Shown: positions 54,768 to 62,659 of the stretch, one piece after another
Numbering within the stretch: the stretch's first letter is position 1
Layout: each line of letters begins with the position of its first letter
Assembly (NCBI RefSeq): GCF_003946625.1
Contig: NZ_RHOR01000012.1
Location: forward strand, 1-64,000
Source: Companilactobacillus kedongensis
Lineage (GTDB): Bacteria; Bacillota; Bacilli; Lactobacillales; Lactobacillaceae
Direction of reading: 5' to 3'
Length of the DNA stretch: 64,000 nt
Notes under the pieces: model-generated
Told to the model about the DNA's origin: nothing
Database searches by the model: none
What the model saw: the letters and a program-made list of their open reading frames with translations, nothing else
Position numbers and translations under genes: made by a program

Positions 54768-55691
54768 ATGAATAAAGCTGAACGACTAAACCAGGAATTA
54801 ATTTTTCTAAGTGATAAAAATTTCTTTCAAATCAATGATTTAACAACAGAATTTCAAATTTCAAAACGGACAGCATTGCGTGACATCAGTGAATTAGAAA
54901 ATATGGGGCTGTCATTTTATACCGAAAATGGTCGAAATGGCGGCTATCATTTGATTAAGAAAGACTTACTAGTACCGATTATCTTTAATTTAGAGGAAAT
55001 TAGTGCCATATTCTTCGCCATCAAAGCATTGACGCTATTATCGGCTACCCCGTTTCAAAAATCATATAAACATATCTATGATAAATTGCTTGCCACTTTG
55101 CCCAAGCCACAACAAGATTACGTAACCAAATTACAAGATAGTATAAATTATTATCGTGTACCTTCCATCACGACCCCAAATTTTTTAAACACTATTTTAC
55201 AATCTATCATTAACGAAAAAATAATCGATATAACACAAGAATCCAATAATTCAAAGATACAGGCTTTCAATTTACTTTATCGCAACGGAATTTGGTTCTG
55301 TGATGCCCTGGATGTTAACACTAAAAGATGGGCCACTTATCGTTGCGATCGTTTTGAGACTTGTTCAATAAGTAATAGCTGGGAAAAGTCCTATACACAT
55401 TTAGAGTTAAAAAAATTCAAACAAGATTATGAAAACAATTATCACAATATACAATTTCAATGTGAATTGACGCCTTTAGGTAGAGAACTATTTCAAAAGA
55501 ACAATTATCCTAATATGCATTTCAAAAAAGAGCATGGCAAGTTATTGATCTATGGCGGATACAACCAGGAGGAATTCAATTATATGATTGAATACTTAAT
55601 TACACTTGGAAGTAATGTTAAAATCAACTATCCTAATGAATTAAAACTAGCCTATCTTAAGGAATTAAAAAATATTATTGATATGTACTGA
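54768..55691 (+). CDS. HTH (DeoR/YafY-type) transcriptional regulator with WYL domain
   Basis: 307 residues, ATG behind TTGGAGATAAC. The N-terminal winged helix (about 1-60; FQINDLTTEFQISKRTALRD) is followed by a WYL-type ligand domain (about 140-230; a FNLLYRNGIWFCDALD pattern) and a C-terminal extension. A dyad in front of the divergent azoR gene is a likely binding site, implying redox- or quinone-responsive control of azoR; the ligand is unknown. Confidence 0.85.
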   Translation: MNKAERLNQELIFLSDKNFFQINDLTTEFQISKRTALRDISELENMGLSFYTENGRNGGYHLIKKDLLVPIIFNLEEISAIFFAIKALTLLSATPFQKSYKHIYDKLLATLPKPQQDYVTKLQDSINYYRVPSITTPNFLNTILQSIINEKIIDITQESNNSKIQAFNLLYRNGIWFCDALDVNTKRWATYRCDRFETCSISNSWEKSYTHLELKKFKQDYENNYHNIQFQCELTPLGRELFQKNNYPNMHFKKEHGKLLIYGGYNQEEFNYMIEYLITLGSNVKINYPNELKLAYLKELKNIIDMY

Positions 55692-55711
55692 TACTGGTAC
55701 TTTTCTAACTG

Positions 55712-55751
55712 AAAAAGCAGGCAACCGGAATCCCGTTGCCTGCTTTTTTTT
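55712..55751. terminator. Bidirectional terminator of the WYL regulator and SDR genes
   Basis: AAAAAGCAGGCAAC and GTTGCCTGCTTTTT around a nine-base loop, T runs on both strands. Confidence 0.9.
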
Positions 55752-55753
55752 GT

Positions 55754-56548
55754 TTAAAAAATAGTTGGAACTAATCCACCATCAACTCGTAAAGCTTCTC
55801 CTGAAAACGATGATGAATCAGGACTAGCTACGAATGCTGTGAATCGACCAATCTCTTCTGGACGGATCAAACGTTGAATTTGTGAACGAGAGCGGTGATT
55901 CTTCATAAAGTCTTTCTCCCACACTTCCTTAGGCAAATCGCTATTCTGATACATATCATCAAGCATCTTCTGCACACCTTCAGTCAAAGTTGAACCTGGC
56001 ATGATAGTATTGACCGTTACGTGACTAGCAACTGTCACTTTGGATAAACTCTTGGCCAAAGATAGATTCATCGACTTGGTCATACTATATTGAGGCATTT
56101 CACCGGATGGCATTATGGCCTCCTCACTTGCAATAAAGATGATACGACCGAAATCTTGCGCAAGCATTTTTGGTAAATAGAATTTAGCTAATGTATTACC
56201 TGCTAAAACGTTGACGTGAAAGAATCTCTCCCAAGTTTCATCATCAATATCGTAATAATTCATGGGTTTAAAAATACCCATATTATTGACTAAAATATCA
56301 ATCTCTGGAACTTGAGTAAATAGCTTTTGACGGTCAACTTCATTTGCCAAATCTGCCGCAACCCCTGATGGTGTTGTTTTAGGAAAATCACGCTTAATTT
56401 CTGATACAACCGTATCGACTTCTGATTGCTTTCTTCCATTAATAATGACATTAGTTCCCTCACGAGCCATCTCAATCGCAATTGCCTTACCGATACCCTT
56501 GGTTGAGCCGGTAACTAAAGCTATTTTATCCTTTAAATGAAGATCCAT
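55754..56548 (-). CDS. Short-chain dehydrogenase/reductase
   Basis: 264 residues, ATG behind TTAGGAGGT. Classical SDR: TGSTKGIGKAIA cofactor loop, NNMG, and catalytic YSMTKSMNL (Tyr-x3-Lys). The C-terminal end SGEALRVDGGLVPTIF is typical. Substrate unknown. It is 15 bases downstream of an aldo/keto reductase gene, one transcript. Confidence 0.88.
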   Translation of the reverse strand: MDLHLKDKIALVTGSTKGIGKAIAIEMAREGTNVIINGRKQSEVDTVVSEIKRDFPKTTPSGVAADLANEVDRQKLFTQVPEIDILVNNMGIFKPMNYYDIDDETWERFFHVNVLAGNTLAKFYLPKMLAQDFGRIIFIASEEAIMPSGEMPQYSMTKSMNLSLAKSLSKVTVASHVTVNTIMPGSTLTEGVQKMLDDMYQNSDLPKEVWEKDFMKNHRSRSQIQRLIRPEEIGRFTAFVASPDSSSFSGEALRVDGGLVPTIF

Positions 56549-56563
56549 AAAAATACCTCCTAA

Positions 56564-57403
56564 TTAGAAATCAAATTCATCCGGATTGGGGCCAACACGC
56601 AAATTTTCATTTATGGCATTAATTTGATCCATCTCTGCTTGGTCTAATTTAAAATCAAAAACATCAGCATTACTCTGCATCCGTTCTGTATGGACCGACT
56701 TAACAACTAGTAAAACATTTCTTTGGATATCCCAGCGCAAAATCACTTGTGCAACTGATTTACCACGTTCTTCTGCAATATTCTGTAATGTTGCATTCTT
56801 TAAAATTTTACCTTGCATTAGTGGTGACCAGGCTTGAATTTTTATATCGTGTTTGGCTACATAATCACGAAGTTCCGTTTGAATCAACTTGGGATGTGAC
56901 TCAACTTGATCCAATACTGGTGTGACCGTGGCAAATTTAGCTAATTCCTCTAAATGATGAATTTGAAAATTGCTAACACCAATCGCTTTGATTTTACCCT
57001 CTTTGTATAACTGTTCCAATGCTAAATATGAATCTTTGTAAGAATTATCTCCAGGCCAGTGAATCAAATATAGATCAAGATAATCCAGACCTAATTTTTG
57101 AAGGCTGTCATTAGCGGAACTGATCGTCTCATCATAAGTTAGATGATCATTCCAAATTTTAGAAGTGATAAATAAATCTTCCCGTTGTAAATTATTTTCT
57201 GTTAGACCACGACGAATACCTTCACCAGTACCTTTTTCGTTGTCATATACTTGGGCTGTATCTATCAAACGGTAACCTTGTTTGATACCTTTAGCCACAA
57301 CATCAGCAGTTTCCTCATCGGGAATTTGGAATACACCTAAACCTAGTCCAGGAATTGCTGTTCCATTATTTAATTCAATGCGATCATTTAATGAATTAAT
57401 CAT
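56564..57403 (-). CDS. Aldo/keto reductase (2,5-diketo-D-gluconate reductase-like)
   Basis: 279 residues, ATG behind ACAAGGAGA. Catalytic residues are visible as Asp and Tyr in LIDTAQVYDNE, Lys in FITSKIW and His in LIHWPGDN; the NADPH region is VKSVHTERMQSN. The AKR5 branch acts on small carbonyls; the physiological substrate is not evident. It is the first of a two-gene unit with the SDR. Confidence 0.88.
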   Translation of the reverse strand: MINSLNDRIELNNGTAIPGLGLGVFQIPDEETADVVAKGIKQGYRLIDTAQVYDNEKGTGEGIRRGLTENNLQREDLFITSKIWNDHLTYDETISSANDSLQKLGLDYLDLYLIHWPGDNSYKDSYLALEQLYKEGKIKAIGVSNFQIHHLEELAKFATVTPVLDQVESHPKLIQTELRDYVAKHDIKIQAWSPLMQGKILKNATLQNIAEERGKSVAQVILRWDIQRNVLLVVKSVHTERMQSNADVFDFKLDQAEMDQINAINENLRVGPNPDEFDF

Positions 57404-57462
57404 ATTAATCTCCTTGTTATTTAATTCGTGTTATTAATATAAATCGAATTAAACCACTTGGA

Positions 57463-57506
57463 TAGTATGTACTTTTTTGTGATATAGGCACTTTTAAGTA
57501 CTTATG
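57463..57506. promoter_or_regulatory. Repeated GTACTT-type motif upstream of the AKR-SDR unit
   Basis: TATGTACTTTT, TAGGCACTTTT and AAGTACTTAT occur in a row just before the AKR-SDR promoter region. The pattern resembles HxlR-family operator boxes, but the match is weak. Confidence 0.3.
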
Positions 57507-57545
57507 AAAAAAAGATTCTCCCAATCTATTTAGGAAAATCCTTTT
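57507..57545 (-). terminator. Terminator of the first NmrA-like gene
   Basis: Imperfect 13-base stem on the minus strand (one mismatch, several G-U) followed by seven T. Confidence 0.7.
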
Positions 57546-57548
57546 AAT

Positions 57549-58196
57549 TTAATATACAGGTCTGTCTTCACCTTGTGTAGCAGCATCGGCAATACCAACA
57601 GAATCGTTTTTCAAGTACTCTGGATCAGCGATGATCTTAACGATCACATCAGCCATACTTTGGCGAGATCCTGAAACACCTACATATTGTTCATCCTTAT
57701 GTGTGACAGTATATTTAACTTCGTCACGATCATTCAACCATGGAAAACGTAGTGTTGTGTATGACAATCCTGATTCTGATAGCAATTTATCAGCATTGAT
57801 GGCAGCATCCAAACCACCTTTAACCATACTGTAATTCCAACGACCATATTCACCAGGAACTTCGTTATATAAACCTAATAAACTAGATTCAATAACACGA
57901 TCTACGTTGTTTTCCTTCATGGATTTAATGACATTCTTAGTCATAATGTTGTTACTATCGTGGTCAACGAATGAAACATAAACAATATCTTGACCCTTCA
58001 TAGCCTTATTAACAGCTTCATAATCCGTTACGTCACCATCAATCAATGTAACGTTATTGTTTGAACTTAATTCATCTAAACGACTACTATTACGTAAGAA
58101 CAATGTCAATTCAACATCTGGTTGTTCCTTCAAAATACGATCTTCTGCAATTCTTGCGATTTGTCCATTTGCTCCTAATACTAATACTTTTTTCAT
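57549..58196 (-). CDS. NmrA/atypical-SDR NAD(P)-binding protein, copy A
   Basis: 215 residues, ATG behind TTGGAGAG. Rossmann dinucleotide motif LVLGANGQIARIAED at the N-terminus; SDR-like but without the classical Tyr-x3-Lys in the normal order (GRWNYSMVKGG is present near 125). It differs from copy B at 61998-62645 in only 18 residues by my count, 15 of them between 41 and 93. Such NmrA-like proteins act as NADPH-dependent reductases or redox sensors. It has an LTTR-type box upstream. Confidence 0.85.
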   Translation of the reverse strand: MKKVLVLGANGQIARIAEDRILKEQPDVELTLFLRNSSRLDELSSNNNVTLIDGDVTDYEAVNKAMKGQDIVYVSFVDHDSNNIMTKNVIKSMKENNVDRVIESSLLGLYNEVPGEYGRWNYSMVKGGLDAAINADKLLSESGLSYTTLRFPWLNDRDEVKYTVTHKDEQYVGVSGSRQSMADVIVKIIADPEYLKNDSVGIADAATQGEDRPVY

Positions 58197-58204
58197 TTTT
58201 ATCT

Positions 58205-58235
58205 CTCCAATTATTTTTCTGACTTATTTAATTCA
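58205..58235 (-). pseudogene. Remnant of an aldo/keto reductase 3' end
   Basis: Just before copy A the minus strand reads ELNKSEK and a TAA in a context nearly identical to the end (ELDFKSEK, TAA) of the AKR gene in front of copy B. It is a short relic of the duplicated unit, or a shared leader. Confidence 0.4.
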
Positions 58236-58264
58236 TGAGTTCATTATATGTTCCAACTTAGCAC

Positions 58265-58310
58265 TTGAAAATTACCAGATAAGCATGCCACCATACGATT
58301 AACGTATAGC
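58265..58310. promoter_or_regulatory. Conserved upstream element with ATAC-N7-GTAT box (copy A)
   Basis: Contains ATACGATTAACGTAT (58293-58307), a T-N11-A LysR-type box. The surrounding block (ATTACCAGATAAGCATGCCA) recurs with a few changes in front of the glcU operon at 60841-60887. A TATAAT follows downstream on the minus strand at about 58246-58251. Confidence 0.6.
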
Positions 58311-58318
58311 ATTATAAT

Positions 58319-58443
58319 AAGATGTCTTTCTGATCGACAACTATTTACTTGAAGAATTAATTGCTTTTAATAAGCACGGAACTTTGGTGGATACCGATGA
58401 AGAGCCCATGATGACCCAATCAATAGTTACTAGTGGTTTTTCT
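58319..58443 (+). pseudogene. Possible decayed plus-strand coding fragment
   Basis: After two stop codons the plus strand stays open for about 41 codons and reads like protein (VFLIDNYLLEELIAFNKHG, then LVDTDEEPMM) without a start or binding site, before entering the antisense of the flavodoxin gene. I cannot assign a family. Confidence 0.25.
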
Positions 58444-59088
58444 CTAATGTTTAATCCAATCATTGACCTGTTTATCAGCACGATCAACTTTGTTACCATC
58501 TACTACCAAAGTTGGGGTAAATGTATTATTAGTTGCACCCTGTTGCTTCAGTATTTCTTTAACTACTTGAACACTATCACCCTGTCCATATCCTCCTTCA
58601 GTCATAAAAGGGGATATTTTTTTATCAGATAATTGACTTCCATAAGTATTCAAAAATGAATCCATTGGATGTGATAATGTCATCGCCCATATTTGATATC
58701 CCAGATATATTGTTCGATACTGCCCAAGGTCTGGTAATTGCATATTCAATTCAGGATAATCCTGATTTTCTCGTTCAAAATTAGCTCTTGCTAATGTCTT
58801 TGGATAATTACTTGGATAAGGATCTTTCACAGTGATTTCCAAAATATCAGCGTTTGTTTCTTTTTCAATTTTGCTAGCCAATAATTCAGTACTGCCTGAT
58901 CTGGAAAAGTAAATAATGATACTGTTGGCAGAGTCTGTTAACTTGCGAGTAGGTTGATTTTCTTTGTTAGTATCCATCCCATCAGATGGTGTTCCCGCTC
59001 CATTAGCCCACTCAATACCAGACTTTCCTAATTGATAAGCTGTAATTTTTTGTCCATCAATTGTTGTATTTTGAAATTTATTGTTCAA
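58444..59088 (-). CDS. Flavodoxin-family protein
   Basis: 214 residues from TTG 59088, spaced eight bases from GGAGG; an in-frame TTG at 59103 overlaps that site. After a 60-residue N-terminal extension comes a flavodoxin fold: IIIYFSRSGSTELLASKI (FMN phosphate loop), YLGYQIWAMTLSHPM and FMTEGGYGQGDS. A flavin electron carrier or quinone reductase is inferred. It is four bases after gdh and third in glcU-gdh-flavodoxin. Confidence 0.82.
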   Translation of the reverse strand: MNNKFQNTTIDGQKITAYQLGKSGIEWANGAGTPSDGMDTNKENQPTRKLTDSANSIIIYFSRSGSTELLASKIEKETNADILEITVKDPYPSNYPKTLARANFERENQDYPELNMQLPDLGQYRTIYLGYQIWAMTLSHPMDSFLNTYGSQLSDKKISPFMTEGGYGQGDSVQVVKEILKQQGATNNTFTPTLVVDGNKVDRADKQVNDWIKH

Positions 59089-59107
59089 TTTCCTATCCTC
59101 CAATTAA

Positions 59108-59893
59108 TTATCCTTGACCATTCATAAATGCTGGATATAATGTCATACCACCATCAATGAACAAAGTAATTCCCGTAACATAACTTGATTCATCTGATGC
59201 AAGCCATGCAGCGCCTGCTGCGACTTCCTCAGGTTTACCAATTCTATCCATAGGAACCATTGAAACTGTTTGATCATATTGTTCTTTATCAGAGAACTTC
59301 TTAGCGTTGATTGGTGTATTAATAGCTCCTGGTCCAATAGCATTTACACGAATACCATCCTTAGCATATTCCATAGCAATTGTCTTAGTGAACATTTTTA
59401 CGCCACCCTTAGCAGCTGCGTAGCTAGAGAATGTAGGCCAGGGAATTTGCTCATGAACTGAAGACATATTGATGATATTTCCTTTTTTACCGTGATCTTT
59501 GAAGTAATTCAAAGCTGTCTTTGATCCTAGAAAAACACCGGTTTGATCAATTGAGATCACACGATTCCAGTAATCCAATGATAATTCGTGAGTTGGTGAC
59601 TTTGTTTCCATTCCAGCATTGTTGACCCAAACGTCCAAGTCACCAAAGTTATCGATTGCAGCTTTTAGTAATTCCTGATTACCTTCTTCAGTTGCCACAT
59701 TTGCTTGAACAATAACTGACTTGCCGCCATTTTGTTCGACTTTGTCAGCAGCCTCTTGGGCACCTTTGGCATCACTATTGTAATTAATAACAACTGACAT
59801 ATGTTCTTTTCCAAAACGTTCTGAAATTGCAGTTCCAATTCCTTTTGAACCACCTGTAATTACTGCTACTCTGTTATTTAAATCTTCATACAT
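59108..59893 (-). CDS. gdh: Glucose 1-dehydrogenase (SDR)
   Basis: 261 residues, ATG behind GGAGGAATT. It oxidises beta-D-glucose to glucono-1,5-lactone with NAD(P). Cofactor loop TGGSKGIGTAIS, NNAG, Ser and catalytic YAAAKGGVKMF, and the segments NMSSVHEQIPWP and IGPGAINTPINAKKF closely match Bacillus glucose dehydrogenase, as does the C-terminal FIDGGMTLYPAF. It follows a GlcU-type glucose uptake gene, exactly the Bacillus glcU-gdh order. Here, glucose would be oxidised without phosphorylation. Confidence 0.9.
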   Translation of the reverse strand: MYEDLNNRVAVITGGSKGIGTAISERFGKEHMSVVINYNSDAKGAQEAADKVEQNGGKSVIVQANVATEEGNQELLKAAIDNFGDLDVWVNNAGMETKSPTHELSLDYWNRVISIDQTGVFLGSKTALNYFKDHGKKGNIINMSSVHEQIPWPTFSSYAAAKGGVKMFTKTIAMEYAKDGIRVNAIGPGAINTPINAKKFSDKEQYDQTVSMVPMDRIGKPEEVAAGAAWLASDESSYVTGITLFIDGGMTLYPAFMNGQG

Positions 59894-59916
59894 AATAAAT
59901 TCCTCCGATAATTGTT

Positions 59917-60768
59917 TTAAAAAATTGTTGTAATGATTGCTCCACCGACGATTAAAATCAAGCCGATGATAGTCAAAGTTAATTCGTGGCGACTCTTCTT
60001 CTCATGTAGAAAAATCATTCCGCCGATCGTTGATAGAACTACTGATAATTGTGAAACCACAAAGGCTGAATTAACGCCATTGTCTCGTACCGATAAGATA
60101 TAAGTGATTGCAGCAATAGAAAAAATAAATCCAGCTACCAAACTTTGCCAGCTTGCTTTCTCTCTCAAAACTTGAGGTTGGTGAGTAAAGGTAATATATA
60201 GCAAAACTGCAACAACCATACCGACAGATTCAGGTAAGAAGATTGCTAATCCAGATGAAGTCATTGCTCTAGGAATCGAGTTATAAACTAAGAATCCGAT
60301 TGTTGTCAAAACTAACATGATCAGTGTTTCTGTCTGTGTACTGTGTTGATCTCCCTTATCTTTTCTTGCAGTGAGGAAGACGCCAATGATCAGTAACAAA
60401 ATACCGATAACTCCGAAGATTTTGGCGTTAACTGATGCCCATTCTCCAAAAATCAAAACACCGATAAAAGCTGTACCGATCAGTTGCAAACCAGTCGATA
60501 TTGGCATAGTTTGAGAAACTCCTATCGAACGATAAGCATTATATTGACCTAACTGTCCGATTATCCAGAAGCCACCTGCCAACGCCGCCAAAAGAAAACT
60601 TATAATTGAAATAGTTGGTCTCATAACTAAGAAAACTACGATACTGACAGTCAATGTTCCGACTGCTGTTCCTAAAATTTGATTAATTGGTTTACCATTT
60701 ATTCTCGCTACCGTCAAAGGTAGAATACCCCAGGCAATAGCCGGTAATAACATTAATACAATATTCAT
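59917..60768 (-). CDS. glcU: GlcU/RbsU-type glucose uptake protein
   Basis: 283 residues, ten hydrophobic segments, typical of the GRP (glucose/ribose porter) DMT family. Seen: LLPAIAWGILPLTVARING at the N-terminus, ALAGGFWIIGQLGQYNAYRSIGVSQTMPISTGLQL and the FIHEKKSR-like FLHEKKSRHE. It is probably a proton-coupled non-PTS glucose importer. It is the first gene of glcU-gdh-flavodoxin. Confidence 0.88.
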   Translation of the reverse strand: MNIVLMLLPAIAWGILPLTVARINGKPINQILGTAVGTLTVSIVVFLVMRPTISIISFLLAALAGGFWIIGQLGQYNAYRSIGVSQTMPISTGLQLIGTAFIGVLIFGEWASVNAKIFGVIGILLLIIGVFLTARKDKGDQHSTQTETLIMLVLTTIGFLVYNSIPRAMTSSGLAIFLPESVGMVVAVLLYITFTHQPQVLREKASWQSLVAGFIFSIAAITYILSVRDNGVNSAFVVSQLSVVLSTIGGMIFLHEKKSRHELTLTIIGLILIVGGAIITTIF

Positions 60769-60840
60769 CTCTTACACTTCCATATCTTTGTATATATCTC
60801 TCTCAAGCGATGAACATAGTATAGAGCCGTTTTAGACATA

Positions 60841-60887
60841 AAAAAATTACTAGATAAACATGCTACTATACGTAAAACGTATGGCAC
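60841..60887. promoter_or_regulatory. Conserved upstream element with ATAC-N7-GTAT box (glcU operon)
   Basis: Contains ATACGTAAAACGTAT (60868-60882), a LysR-type T-N11-A box, in a block related to 58265-58310. On the minus strand it lies upstream of a TATACT -10 candidate (about 60820) for glcU, a typical activator position. Confidence 0.6.
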
Positions 60888-60894
60888 TGGAAGT

Positions 60895-60933
60895 AAAAAA
60901 CTAGGCAACCGAATTTTATCCTGTTGCCTAGTT
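60895..60933 (-). terminator. Terminator of the acetyltransferase gene
   Basis: CTAGGCAAC and GTTGCCTAG around a thirteen-base loop, followed by six T on the minus strand. Confidence 0.85.
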
Positions 60934-60945
60934 ATGAAGACCGAA

Positions 60946-61503
60946 CTATTTATTATATTTAATCACTTTAGCTGGCACACCAACTGCAACAGCATTATCT
61001 GGAATATCTTTGGTGACTACTGCACCTGTCCCAATTATCGCATTCTCACCAATAGTTACACCTGGGGCTACATTTACGCGTGCTCCCAACCATGCATTCT
61101 TCTTAATGTGAATCTCTTTTGTACTAATCGTTCTGATATTATTAGGTTCATGATTATCTGTAAATAAACCAACACCGGGTCCCATCATCACACCATCATC
61201 AATAGTGATCGTACCAACTGACATCACTGTAAGGTTATGATTTGCATACACATTTTTTCCTAGAAATAATCTATTACCACAATCTATATACATTGGTGGA
61301 GTAAAAAATGTTCCATCCTTCATTTGGTTATTCAACAATTTATTTTCAAGATTCAATATAGTTTTACGATCACTAGGCCTCGTAGAATTAATATCGAAAC
61401 AAATGTCGTTACATCGATCAATCTCACCGTGAACTTCCTCTTGATACTGTTTATCACTAATATCAAATGATTCACCTGACCTCAGTTTTTCAAATACGTT
61501 CAT
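60946..61503 (-). CDS. Sugar O-acetyltransferase (maltose/galactoside acetyltransferase type)
   Basis: 185 residues, a left-handed beta-helix enzyme of the LacA/Maa/NodL family. The N-terminal Mac domain (about 1-55; FEKLRSGESFDISDKQYQEE) is followed by hexapeptide repeats with the catalytic His in FTDNHEP and IGTGAVVTKDIP near the C-terminus. It transfers acetyl from acetyl-CoA to a sugar hydroxyl, possibly exporting acetylated sugar as detoxification. Single gene. Confidence 0.9.
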   Translation of the reverse strand: MNVFEKLRSGESFDISDKQYQEEVHGEIDRCNDICFDINSTRPSDRKTILNLENKLLNNQMKDGTFFTPPMYIDCGNRLFLGKNVYANHNLTVMSVGTITIDDGVMMGPGVGLFTDNHEPNNIRTISTKEIHIKKNAWLGARVNVAPGVTIGENAIIGTGAVVTKDIPDNAVAVGVPAKVIKYNK

Positions 61504-61526
61504 AATTATTTTTTGTCCTTTAAAAT

Positions 61527-61886
61527 TTATAGTAAAAAAATATTAACTTCTATTGATTTCGGACCAGTGGATAACATTTGAATCAATGATTCATCATCTA
61601 CATATCCAATTTTAACCACCTCAAATGGCGAAATATTCAAGTCAGCAAAATTCAACGAAAATGCATTACTACCTGCAAAATAATAAATATATCCTGCTTG
61701 AACATGACTAGTTCCTTTTGATGCCGTTTTAATTTTTTTTGGTAAGGAATTATAGTACTCATTTGACCCGCTTCTATTCAAAATTAAACTCAGAGGAAAT
61801 TGCTTTTGAATTTCAGATGAAACAGATGATTCTTCCAATTCAGCTAAATATCTTTTTCCTTGAATTTCAATACCTATTTTATTCAC
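61527..61886 (-). CDS. Cyclophilin-like fold protein
   Basis: 119 residues, GTG start behind AAAGGGGA. The family pattern of the bacterial cyclophilin-like (DUF369) fold is visible: IEIQGKRYLAELEES, then QAGYIYYFAGSNAFSLNFAD. It lacks the active-site residues of true prolyl isomerases, and the biochemical role is not established. It lies between the acetyltransferase and the second NmrA-like gene, on the same strand. Confidence 0.75.
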   Translation of the reverse strand: MNKIGIEIQGKRYLAELEESSVSSEIQKQFPLSLILNRSGSNEYYNSLPKKIKTASKGTSHVQAGYIYYFAGSNAFSLNFADLNISPFEVVKIGYVDDESLIQMLSTGPKSIEVNIFLL

Positions 61887-61906
61887 AATATTCCCCTTTG
61901 ATTGTT

Positions 61907-61960
61907 CAAAAAAAGTCTAGTTAGTTCTACTGCAAATAAATCACAGTCACGTAACTAGAC
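61907..61960 (-). terminator. Terminator of the second NmrA-like gene unit
   Basis: GTCTAGTTA and TAACTAGAC separated by a long loop, followed by seven T on the minus strand. Confidence 0.75.
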
Positions 61961-61997
61961 AATTTTGATTATTCTATTTCAAATATAGCTATTTTGC

Positions 61998-62645
61998 CTA
62001 ATATACAGGTCTAGTTTCACCTTGTGTGGCAGCATCCGCAATACCAACAGAATCGTTCTTTAAGTACTCTGGATCAGCGATGATCTTAACAATCACATCA
62101 GCCATGCTTTGACGAGATCCCGAAACACCAACATATTCTTCATCCTTATGTGTGACAGTATATTTAACTTCGTCACGATCATTCAACCATGGAAAACGTA
62201 GTGTTGTGTATGACAATCCTGATTCTGCGAGTAGTTTGTCAGCATTGATGGCAGCATCCAAACCACCTTTAACCATACTGTAATTCCAACGACCATATTC
62301 ACCAGGAACTTCGTTATATAAACCTAATAAACTAGATTCAATAACACGATCTACGTTGTTTTCCTTCATAGCTTTGATAACATTCTTAGTCATAACGTTG
62401 TTGCCATCGTGGTCAACGAATGAGATATAAACTATATCTTGGTCCTTCATAGCTTCATTAACAGCATCAAAGTCATTAATATCTCCATCAACCAAAGTAA
62501 CATTTTTATTCGATGCCAATTTGGATAATCTGCTGCTATTACGTAAGAACAATGTCAATTCAACATCTGGTTGTTCCTTCAAAATACGATCTTCTGCAAT
62601 CCTTGCGATTTGGCCATTTGCGCCTAATACTAATACTTTTTTCAT
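61998..62645 (-). CDS. NmrA/atypical-SDR NAD(P)-binding protein, copy B
   Basis: 215 residues, same start context (TTGGAGAGATAAAA) as copy A. The first 40 and the last 120 residues are almost the same as copy A; the middle (41-93) carries 15 substitutions such as KDQDIVYISFVDHDGNN against KGQDIVYVSFVDHDSNN. It is 14 bases after an aldo/keto reductase gene, so it is probably cotranscribed with it and the AKR before it. Confidence 0.85.
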   Translation of the reverse strand: MKKVLVLGANGQIARIAEDRILKEQPDVELTLFLRNSSRLSKLASNKNVTLVDGDINDFDAVNEAMKDQDIVYISFVDHDGNNVMTKNVIKAMKENNVDRVIESSLLGLYNEVPGEYGRWNYSMVKGGLDAAINADKLLAESGLSYTTLRFPWLNDRDEVKYTVTHKDEEYVGVSGSRQSMADVIVKIIADPEYLKNDSVGIADAATQGETRPVY

Positions 62646-62659
62646 TTTTATCTCTCCAA

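Noticed and set aside
58384-58632. Plus-strand frame opposite the flavodoxin gene
   Set aside because: The part after 58443 is antisense to a conserved flavodoxin; only the first section was kept as a possible relic.
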